A stretch of 12,692 nucleotides of DNA from GCA-2746795 sp046496595 (GTDB taxonomy: Bacteria > Chloroflexota > Anaerolineae > Promineifilales > Promineifilaceae), in assembly GCA_046496595.1 (NCBI GenBank), contig JAWOGU010000384.1, forward strand, positions 1 to 12,692, in the 5' to 3' direction. This document shows positions 5,554 to 12,239 of the stretch, piece after piece. A program made the translations under genes and the position numbers. The stretch's first letter is position 1. The number at the start of each line of letters is the position of its first letter. The notes under the pieces were generated by a model that ran no database searches, was not told the DNA's origin, and saw nothing but the letters and a program-made list of their open reading frames with translations.

Positions 5554-8421
5554 TTACGCACGGGAAGGGGTCAGCCTTGATTTGCGCCAATACCACGCCA
5601 GGACAACGGCCGTTATCCCCAACAGCAGCCACTCCTCCGGTTCCGGTACGCCCGTCACCGTCACACCCTGCGTTTCACCCACCTCTTCAAATTCGCGGTC
5701 AAAGCGATCTTCATTGTCTTCCAGCGCTTTCAGCAGTTGCTCCTGGCGCTCCGTTACCAGGACGATCATGGAAGAATAGGGGGTGACGATGCTTTGCGCC
5801 TGCGCCAGGGCGTGCAGGCTGTCTAATAAAGGCAGCTCTGCCAGTTTATCAGGATGGCGCTGCATCGCTGCTAAGATCACCTGCCGGGCCGCCATCGCCG
5901 CAAAGGGGTTTGCCGGTTGGTGCGCTTGCATGGCTGGCTGATCTAACATCAGCCAAACTGCCTGACCGGCGGAAAGCGTCTGCCACAAATAGCCGTCCAC
6001 CAGATCCGCGACAACATTGCCTGGGGCGGCGGCGGCTTTCACCGACCAGCGCGCCAATGCTTCATCGACTGCCGCCGCCACACCGCCGCCGCTGCCCTGA
6101 ATGGCAGCCAGCGTGCCGTCATCGTAACCCAGGGGGAATTTGCCGCCAAGATGCACCATCCAGAGAGGCGCTGCCGGTACCGAAACTTCGGCTGCCTTTT
6201 CGCTGAGGCCATAACCGGTGCTGTCCGTCAGAACGAGGATGATGTCGTAGGGCTGATCAGCGTACAAATCGTTGAATTGGGTCAGCAGGTCAGCCGCGTC
6301 CTGACCGCCAAAGTAAACGAGCTTGGCCGGGTCCAGGTTTGACAGGCCGGTAACGGAGGCGGCTTCCCCGCGATTGGCGGCGGCGGTCAGGTAAACGTCA
6401 ACCTCGCCGTCCAGGCTGCGCAGCTGGTCAAGCGCCGCGGCTGTCTCCGGTTGCAGTTTCGCCATGCTGCGCGAACGGTCCAGAACCACGGCCACCTGCA
6501 AACCGGCGGGAATCTGCGGTAAATCTGCGGCGGAGGCGGGTTGGGCCAAAACGACCTGCCCATCTGCAAACTGTGTCTGGTGGGCGGCGGGGGTGATGGG
6601 GGCAGCGGCGGGCAGGGCGGCAGGCAGCCAGGGTTCGGCCACGGCCGTTTCCACCCCATTTACCAGGCGCACCGTCGCCTCATCCCAATAGACGTTGCGC
6701 AGATCGGACAGGTTGGGCAGGGGCCAGGTCTGACCGTCGGCCATGGTGCGGTAGGTGAACCAGAGGTGCATGGGCGGCGCTTCAGCCAGCGTGGAGCGGT
6801 TGGTTTCTTCATCCCACTGCCACTGCTGCGGCTCAATGGGAAAGACGCGCAGCCGGTACTGCGTGGGACCAATCTGTTCCACCAGCGCCGGATCGATGTT
6901 GCGCCGCACTTCGTTGCGGTAGACAGCCTGCGCCGCGCCGCGCGGGGCGACGTGATAGCTGAACGCCTGGCTTTTGTCGGCGCTGTCGCCCAACCAGAGA
7001 CCGGTGATAACGGCCGTTTCCGGCAGGCTGAAGTAATAGACCACCTCCTGCCGCTGTCCGGTCTGGTTTTCATACACTTCATATAACGCCACGTCCGCCC
7101 AATCACCCTGTTCGGCGACCGTTATTTCCTGGCGGGCGAGATAAATCTCCCGATCATCGACGGCCTGCCAGCCGGCGCGGGCCTGCTCCGGCATCCAGGT
7201 GGAGCGCATCGCCCGCACGATGGTCTCTTTTTCGCCATCCGTAATCGGTTCGTCGAAAAATTGTGCATACAGCTCAGCCGCCTGCGCCGACTCCTCCAGG
7301 AATACGCGATTATCCCACTGCCGAAAAGTGGCTGGCTCTCGCTCGTTGACCGGTTTGTAGAGAACAGGCCGCGCCACTTTTTCATACAGGTTTTGCACTT
7401 GAATCGCCAGGGGCCGGTCTATGTGGAGCGCATCTTCATAGATGTAGCGCACGTGGTCCATTTCGCCTTCCGCGCTGAGGTAGCGCTGGGGCGCCAGGTA
7501 GGCGTTGAGCAGGCCGGCCCGGATTTTTTCTTCCTGCGCCAGCAGCGCTTCGGCTTCCTGAAGGGTGGCAGGCGGCGTCTCCAACAAAGCAAAGGCTGCC
7601 TGCTGCGGCTGCCGGTCGGTCCAGATGAACAGGAGAAGGCAGAGAGCAAAAACGGCCGTTACCGCCGCCGCTGCCCAGGTTGTATTCGTCCGTTCCCGGA
7701 GAGCCTGGAGACTGCGCCGCCAGGCCCGGGCATAGATGATCGGCACGGCAATGGGCGTGAGTACAAACAGGGTCGCCGTGTACAGAAACAAAATGACGCC
7801 CAGAACCGCAAACGGCACGAAACGCCAGCCTTCGATCAGCGAATCCCAGGTTAGATTGGCGAGTCCGTCCCAAATGCTTCGTCCCAGATCTGTGAGAAAT
7901 GCGCCTGACTGCGCCACCATGGGGATGATGTAGTACAAGAGCCAGACGCTGGCATACATGCCTACTAAAAACAGCAGCGCCAAGCCGGTGACGCGCAGTA
8001 AAGTCAAAAATCGGCCGCGCTCGTCAATCTTGCGATCCAATAAGGTCCACAAAAGCGTCAGCACGCCCCAGGCCGAGATCCACAAGATGAAGGTGATGGC
8101 CGGGATGGCCTGTTGAATGAGGAAAAAGCGGAAGGCCAAGACCAGCATCAGCGGCCCTTCGATGCCATATCCCAGGATGAACAGTTTGCCCGGCTCGCGC
8201 CGCAGCCAGGTCAGGCCCAGGATGACGGCGAGCAGAGGAATGGCGGCGAGGACGCTGCCGTAGATGAGGAAGTTGATGGGAATGGTACCGGTCTGAACGG
8301 CCGTTACCAGTTCAGGCAGCAGCGCCGGGGCAAACCCCAAGAGCATAAACGTCAGAAAAATGACATTCCATGACCAGAACAAGCCATACGCCCAGAAGTT
8401 TGGATCTTTTATTTTTTTCAT
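5554..8421 (-). CDS. Multi-pass VIT/vWA membrane protein with PEP-CTERM sorting signal
   Basis: 955 residues from ATG 8421 (GGAGAG six bases upstream; a GTG at 8445 is rejected). About seven membrane helices lie between 10 and 268. A soluble part follows with a VIT-like region (about 440-560, including VYYFSLPETAVITGLWLGDS). A vWA-like domain (about 640-760) has the metal-site motif DRSRS (648-652) and TDSTG (732-736). The C-terminus is a PEP-CTERM signal: VPEP (925-928), helix WLLLGITAVVLAWYW, then RKSR. This matches the unusual multi-spanning PEP-CTERM family I remember as TIGR02921 ('PEP-CTERM family integral membrane protein'), of unknown function. It lies 26 bases downstream of the exosortase gene, so it is most likely the dedicated target of that enzyme. 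Four palindrome copies of the AACGGCCGTT type lie inside, plus one with C in first place. Confidence 0.88.
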   Translation of the reverse strand: MKKIKDPNFWAYGLFWSWNVIFLTFMLLGFAPALLPELVTAVQTGTIPINFLIYGSVLAAIPLLAVILGLTWLRREPGKLFILGYGIEGPLMLVLAFRFFLIQQAIPAITFILWISAWGVLTLLWTLLDRKIDERGRFLTLLRVTGLALLFLVGMYASVWLLYYIIPMVAQSGAFLTDLGRSIWDGLANLTWDSLIEGWRFVPFAVLGVILFLYTATLFVLTPIAVPIIYARAWRRSLQALRERTNTTWAAAAVTAVFALCLLLFIWTDRQPQQAAFALLETPPATLQEAEALLAQEEKIRAGLLNAYLAPQRYLSAEGEMDHVRYIYEDALHIDRPLAIQVQNLYEKVARPVLYKPVNEREPATFRQWDNRVFLEESAQAAELYAQFFDEPITDGEKETIVRAMRSTWMPEQARAGWQAVDDREIYLARQEITVAEQGDWADVALYEVYENQTGQRQEVVYYFSLPETAVITGLWLGDSADKSQAFSYHVAPRGAAQAVYRNEVRRNIDPALVEQIGPTQYRLRVFPIEPQQWQWDEETNRSTLAEAPPMHLWFTYRTMADGQTWPLPNLSDLRNVYWDEATVRLVNGVETAVAEPWLPAALPAAAPITPAAHQTQFADGQVVLAQPASAADLPQIPAGLQVAVVLDRSRSMAKLQPETAAALDQLRSLDGEVDVYLTAAANRGEAASVTGLSNLDPAKLVYFGGQDAADLLTQFNDLYADQPYDIILVLTDSTGYGLSEKAAEVSVPAAPLWMVHLGGKFPLGYDDGTLAAIQGSGGGVAAAVDEALARWSVKAAAAPGNVVADLVDGYLWQTLSAGQAVWLMLDQPAMQAHQPANPFAAMAARQVILAAMQRHPDKLAELPLLDSLHALAQAQSIVTPYSSMIVLVTERQEQLLKALEDNEDRFDREFEEVGETQGVTVTGVPEPEEWLLLGITAVVLAWYWRKSRLTPSRA

Positions 8422-8427
8422 GCCATT

Positions 8428-8433
8428 CTCTCC
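8428..8433 (-). promoter_or_regulatory. Shine-Dalgarno deciding the start at 8421
   Basis: GGAGAG on the minus strand, six bases before ATG 8421. It favours this start over the GTG at 8445, which would add eight residues and lacks a ribosome binding site. Confidence 0.7.
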
Positions 8434-8447
8434 ATGTCCCTGCACAA

Positions 8448-9965
8448 TCAGGGGCGCAAACTGGCGGCGACCGCTGCCTGCAACGCCAGATAAAACTCTT
8501 GAACTTCGGCGTCATGGGGATCCACCACGCCCTCAAACAACACAGACACCAACACCCAGCGGTCTCGTTCCGGCGACAAGTCGGCCCAGATGCGCGTGGC
8601 GTAATCATCCGTCACCTGGTCGGCGGATTGGAACCAGTACGCGGCCGAAAGCAGGCTGCGCTGATCGCCGTCGCCCAGCGTCACCAGGCGTATCGGCGTC
8701 TCGTTTTCCAGCAGGTACGTGCGCGAGTCATCCAGGGAAAGGCCGTAGACCTCAAAACAGCGTTCCGGACGGTGATGGGCGCGCCAGGTTTTGCTGGTGA
8801 TCAAAATCATCGAACCGCGCAGATCCCCCCATTGAAAACGCCGCCGGTCGGCCGACTCTGCCCCTTCACGAGTCAGCCATTGCAGTTCGTCCGGTTTCAA
8901 GGGCAGGGCTTCGGTCGCCAGTGCCGGGGGCAAATCCCAGGCGGGAGATGCTTGCTGCAAGCCCGTTTGCGGACGGGGCGCATACGCAAAAATCATGCCG
9001 GTCAACACAATCATAAGGAAGGGCGCCAGCCAGGGCGAGGGCAGCCGGTCGGATTCCAGAGCAGAAGGGGCGTCATTTGTTGTTTCCGGCAAGAAGCGCA
9101 GCAGCCAGACCGCCGCCAGGCAGGCCAGGGCAAAGCCTAATACGCCCAAAGGCACATGCAGCATTTCGGCCAGCAGCGCCCAGCCCAAAACGGGACCGGT
9201 GACGGTGAGGATGGCCACACGCGCCAGATTGGCCGCAAAGAGCAGCCCCGCCATGGACAAGGCTACCAGAAACCAGCGGGGGGATAACGGCCGTTTCTCC
9301 ACCCACGTCGCCGCCAGCAAAAACAGACCGCCCGTCCACAGACTCTTCACCCCGCTGCATGGCAAATCCACATGCGACACCCCATTTTCAAACACCAAAA
9401 TCGTATCCACCCCCACACTTTGCACACCGGCAGCCAGCAGACCATGCTGCACCAGATAAGCGGTGAAAATGCGCATGGGATAACCCACAAAAGTCTGCAT
9501 GTGATCGCCGAAAGGTAAAACGCCGATGAGCAGCAAGGCAACCGGCAGTCCCCGCCGCCAGCGCTCCGGCGCCAACCATAAACCCCACAAGCCATACGTC
9601 GCCAACCCAAAAAGAGAAGCCGACAAAGTATTGACGTTCAGGAAGCGCTCCGCCAACAGAAAGAGCACAGAACCGCCAACCGTGAGCAGGAGCGGCAGTT
9701 TATTAACCTGGGGCGCATGTAAAAATGGGGTTTGAAACCGCGCTTGCCGTGTTTGCAGCAGCAGCAGCCCGACAATGCCAATCAGTAAAATTTGATTGGT
9801 GCGAAAATCCTCTCGCGTGAAAATGACGCCAAAATAGGGATAAAGCGGCCGGTATAACCAGAGCCATAACAACCAGATGATGATGTTTAAGACGAGGGGG
9901 TGCAAGGATTGTTTACTGACTTCCGGACGATTCAGGCTGGACAACCATTTATCGAGTGACGCCAT
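8448..9965 (-). CDS. Exosortase with C-terminal EpsI-like domain
   Basis: A 505-residue multi-pass membrane protein, a transpeptidase/protease that cleaves PEP-CTERM proteins. The catalytic set of the family is present: Cys203 in DLPCSGVKSLW, Arg249 in ANLARVAIL and His270 in EMLHVPLGV. About ten hydrophobic helices occupy 20-330. After a last helix (311-328) comes a soluble domain of about 175 residues with TWRAHHRPERCFEVYGL (393-409), which resembles the H-x-PE-x-C motif of EpsI/DUF3485 proteins. Such a domain is seen fused in some exosortase subtypes; the neighbour suggests the cyanobacterial XrtO type (from memory). ATG 9965 has GGAG eight bases upstream. The gene precedes its likely substrate and is divergent from the purine genes. 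No polysaccharide genes are in view. Confidence 0.92.
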   Translation of the reverse strand: MASLDKWLSSLNRPEVSKQSLHPLVLNIIIWLLWLWLYRPLYPYFGVIFTREDFRTNQILLIGIVGLLLLQTRQARFQTPFLHAPQVNKLPLLLTVGGSVLFLLAERFLNVNTLSASLFGLATYGLWGLWLAPERWRRGLPVALLLIGVLPFGDHMQTFVGYPMRIFTAYLVQHGLLAAGVQSVGVDTILVFENGVSHVDLPCSGVKSLWTGGLFLLAATWVEKRPLSPRWFLVALSMAGLLFAANLARVAILTVTGPVLGWALLAEMLHVPLGVLGFALACLAAVWLLRFLPETTNDAPSALESDRLPSPWLAPFLMIVLTGMIFAYAPRPQTGLQQASPAWDLPPALATEALPLKPDELQWLTREGAESADRRRFQWGDLRGSMILITSKTWRAHHRPERCFEVYGLSLDDSRTYLLENETPIRLVTLGDGDQRSLLSAAYWFQSADQVTDDYATRIWADLSPERDRWVLVSVLFEGVVDPHDAEVQEFYLALQAAVAASLRP

Positions 9966-10135
9966 ACATGAGTCTCCAAATCATGCCTCACATGATATAG
10001 AATGTAGGTTAAAAACAAAATTACGAAAATGCCACTACTTCCCTATGTTCCGAAATCTGGCGGCGCTTTTTCAAACGGCCGTTACGGTCACCCCCAAACC
10101 TCGACGGCCGTTTTCCCTTGTGGTAAATTTCAGCC
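9966..10135. other. Divergent intergenic region, exosortase / purH
   Basis: The 170 bases must hold both divergent promoters. I see no strong one: on the plus strand TTACGA-N17-TATGTT (from 10020) is weak, and on the minus strand only TATATC-like -10 sequences near 9990 occur. Two palindromes lie here: AACGGCCGTT at 10074-10083 and GACGGCCGTT at 10103-10112, 29 bases apart. No Shine-Dalgarno is visible in front of the purH start. Confidence 0.5.
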
Positions 10136-10729
10136 ATGAGCAAAAAACGAGCCATTCTCTCAGTATACGATAAGGCGGGGTTGATTGAATTTGCGTCGGC
10201 CCTGGCCCATATGGATTGGGAACTCATCGCCAGCGGCGGCACCGCCCGGCTGCTGCGCGATGCCGGACTAGATGTCATCGATGTCGCCGAAATCACCGGC
10301 GCGCCAGAAATGTTGGGCGGTCGTGTCAAAACCCTCCACCCGGTTGTCCACGGCGGCATCCTCGCCCGCGACATTCTTGAAGACAAAGCCGATCTGGGCG
10401 CTCAACACATCAACATGATCGACCTCGTCATTTGCAATCTCTACCCCTTTAGCGAAACCATCGCCAAACCAGGCGTCACCCTGGCCGACGCCATTGAGCA
10501 AATTGACATTGGCGGCGTTACCCTGCTGCGCGCCGCCGCCAAGAACTTCGCCCGTGTCACCATCATTTGCGACCCCGTCGATTACCACATAGTCCGGACA
10601 GAACTGCAAGCAGACGGGCAGGTCAGCCTCAGCCAACGCCAGCGGTTCGCCGTCAAAGCCTTCGCCCATACCCGCGATTATGACACAGCCATCACCGCCT
10701 ATCTCTCAGACATCACCCAAAATGAATAG
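10136..10729 (+). CDS. purH: IMP cyclohydrolase, stand-alone PurH N-terminal domain
   Basis: 197 residues that cover the MGS-fold IMP cyclohydrolase half of PurH/ATIC and end where the linker to the transformylase would be. It closes the purine ring, FAICAR to IMP, the last step of the de novo route. Motifs are SVYDKAGL (9-16), SGGTARLL (33-40), GGRVKTLHP (61-69), NLYPF (101-105) and IDIGGVTLLRAAAKN (123-137). The residues matching human Lys66, Tyr104, Asp125 and Lys137 are all present, one position earlier. Most bacteria fuse this domain to the transformylase; here a stop codon and 188 bases separate them. The stop overlaps the end of a MITE-like element but would be TAA without it. There is no clear ribosome binding site before ATG 10136. 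Confidence 0.93.
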   Translation: MSKKRAILSVYDKAGLIEFASALAHMDWELIASGGTARLLRDAGLDVIDVAEITGAPEMLGGRVKTLHPVVHGGILARDILEDKADLGAQHINMIDLVICNLYPFSETIAKPGVTLADAIEQIDIGGVTLLRAAAKNFARVTIICDPVDYHIVRTELQADGQVSLSQRQRFAVKAFAHTRDYDTAITAYLSDITQNE

Positions 10730-10849
10730 GGTGTGTTTCATTTGCTTTAGACAAGGCGGAGGCTGAGCTTGTCGAAGCCATAGCCGCCTCTGCCTTCGAC
10801 AGGCTCAGGCGACGGCTTATCTTCGATTTTAAGAGAATGAAACACACCC
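10729..10849. mobile_element. 121-bp MITE-like element with 14-bp terminal inverted repeats
   Basis: GGGTGTGTTTCATT (10729-10742) and AATGAAACACACCC (10836-10849) are perfect inverted repeats at both ends. The flanks AAATGAATA (10720-10728) and AAATGGATA (10850-10858) match in 8 of 9 positions and look like an aged target duplication. Inside, CTGAGCTTGTCGAAG (10763-10777) and CTTCGACAGGCTCAG (10794-10808) form a second stem with one mismatch; this TTCGACAAGCTCAG-type core is one I remember as widespread in bacterial intergenic repeats. It has no coding capacity and so would depend on a transposase elsewhere. Inserted exactly at the stop codon of the first purH part, it leaves the protein unchanged. 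As RNA it would fold into one long hairpin between the two purH genes. Confidence 0.8.
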
Positions 10850-10917
10850 AAATGGATAAAGCCAAGTGCTATTTTTAGTTTTCCCCATTACATCAGCAAA
10901 ACGCAAAGGAAGCTGCC

Positions 10918-12090
10918 ATGTCATCTGAAATCGAACTCCGCTACGGCATGAATCCGCATCAAACGCCTGCCCGCATTTATATCAACAAAGGCGCGCTGCC
11001 CATCACCCTGCTCAACGGCGTCCCTGGTTTTATTAACCTGCTTGACGCCCTCAACTCCTGGCAGTTGGTCCGCGAATTGAAACAGGCCACAAACCTGCCC
11101 GCCGCCGCCTCATTTAAACATGTCAGTCCCGCCGGCGTCGCCGTGGGCGTGCCCCTGGACAGCGCCCTGGAACAGGCATACTTCACCCGTGCTGCCAGCC
11201 TCTCGCCGCTGGCTGCCGCTTATGCCCGCGCCCGCGGCGCAGACCGCATCTCGTCTTTTGGTGATTGGGTGGCTTTGAGTGACGTGATGGACGCGCCCAC
11301 CGCCGAACTGCTCAAACGAGAGGTCTCCGATGGCGTCATTGCGCCCGGATACGAACCGGAGGCTCTGGACATCCTCAACAGCAAAAAAGGGGGCGGCTAC
11401 CGCATCATCCAGATTGACCCGGACTACGAGCCGCCAAGCCTGGAAACCCGGCAGATTTTTGGCCTTTACCTGGAACAAAAGCACAACGACGCCATCCCCA
11501 CCTATGATGATCTAACCGACATCGTCACTGCCAATCAAACTTTGCCGGAAAGCGCGCAGCGGGACATGATCCTGGCACTGCTGACGCTGAAATACACGCA
11601 GTCTAACTCTGTCTGTTTCGTGAAAGATGGACAGGCTATCGGCGTGGGCGCGGGGCAGCAGTCGCGCATTCACTGCACCCGCCTGGCGGGGTCCAAAGCA
11701 GATACCTGGTTTCTGCGGCAGCATCCCCGCGTTTTAAACCTGCCCTTCCGCGAAAAAATTGGGCGCACTGAACGCGACAACGCCACCGACCAATATTTGT
11801 TGGACACACTCACCCCGGCAGAGGAAGCTGTCTGGCGGCAAAGTTTTACGGAAGCGCCGGTGCGCCTGTCTGCCGCAGAAAAGCGGGCCTGGCTGGACGA
11901 GCTTACAGACGTGACGCTTGGTTCCGACGCCTTCTTCCCTTTCCGCGACAGCATCGACCGCGCTCAGCAAAGCGGGGTGCGCTACGTCGTCCAGCCGGGC
12001 GGCTCCATCCGGGACGATATTGTGGTTGAGGCGTGTAATGAATATGGCATGGTTATGTCGCTGACCGGCAAGAGACTTTTTCACCATTGA
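10918..12090 (+). CDS. purH: AICAR transformylase, stand-alone, ATIC-like PurH C-terminal domain
   Basis: 390 residues that carry the AICAR formyltransferase half of PurH, which adds the formyl group from 10-formyl-THF to AICAR. It starts at the domain border (LRYGMNPHQTPARIY) and contains the catalytic Lys67-His68 pair in SFKHVSPAG, then SAAYARARGADR-like, KYTQSNSVC and GAGQQSRIHCTRLAG blocks. It ends SDAFFPFRDSIDRA...LFHH. It aligns through its whole length with human ATIC as I remember it, including the final LFHH, and is longer than the short form common in Proteobacteria. ATG 10918 follows AAGGAAG by five bases. It lies 188 bases behind the cyclohydrolase gene, so the two were once fused or never fused in this line. 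The same pathway step pair is complete. Confidence 0.93.
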   Translation: MSSEIELRYGMNPHQTPARIYINKGALPITLLNGVPGFINLLDALNSWQLVRELKQATNLPAAASFKHVSPAGVAVGVPLDSALEQAYFTRAASLSPLAAAYARARGADRISSFGDWVALSDVMDAPTAELLKREVSDGVIAPGYEPEALDILNSKKGGGYRIIQIDPDYEPPSLETRQIFGLYLEQKHNDAIPTYDDLTDIVTANQTLPESAQRDMILALLTLKYTQSNSVCFVKDGQAIGVGAGQQSRIHCTRLAGSKADTWFLRQHPRVLNLPFREKIGRTERDNATDQYLLDTLTPAEEAVWRQSFTEAPVRLSAAEKRAWLDELTDVTLGSDAFFPFRDSIDRAQQSGVRYVVQPGGSIRDDIVVEACNEYGMVMSLTGKRLFHH

Positions 12091-12239
12091 GAAGTCGTCA
12101 AAGTATTTTCTCAACATCTGGGGGGCAACGGCCGTTTCCCACCACATTTCATCTCGCCAACAACAACAGACAACGGCCGTTCCCACCCCATCATTCACAT
12201 TTTCACCACATGATGACACAGGAGAGTGAATGGCAATGT
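12091..12239. repeat. Intergenic region with two similar palindrome units
   Basis: Two AACGGCCGTT copies at 12127-12136 and 12172-12181, 45 bases apart, share their right flank (CCCACCACATTTCAT and CCCACCCCATCATTCACAT), so they look like an imperfect tandem repeat. No T-run terminator for the purH gene is visible, but each palindrome can form a short stem. From about 12230 the base composition becomes AT-rich. Confidence 0.6.

Larger units (their letters stand above)
744..12181. repeat. Dispersed palindrome AACGGCCGTT (16 sites)
   Basis: Exact decamers begin at 744, 1083, 2546, 3148, 3459, 4778, 5605, 7009, 7651, 8296, 9286, 10074, 12127 and 12172. Two more with one changed outer base begin at 6640 and 10103. 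Eleven lie in genes and five in the short intergenic parts. By chance the ACGGCCGT core is expected about 0.2 times in a sequence of this size. At 4775-4790 the palindrome reaches 16 bp (GGAAACGGCCGTTTCC). Possible roles: target of a methylase, recombination or repair signal, nucleoid protein site, or a neutral amplified word like HIP1. Confidence 0.9.

Noticed and set aside
6541..7086. Plus-strand frame of 181 codons opposite the PEP-CTERM gene
   Set aside because: No start signal and composition explained by the real gene on the minus strand.
8370..9140. Plus-strand frame of 256 codons opposite the exosortase
   Set aside because: No family resemblance; the minus strand holds an exosortase with all catalytic residues, so this is a shadow frame.
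10727..10849. Idea that the MITE-like element broke a fused purH
   Set aside because: Removing the element and one target copy still leaves a TAA at the end of the first part, and the second part has its own Shine-Dalgarno.
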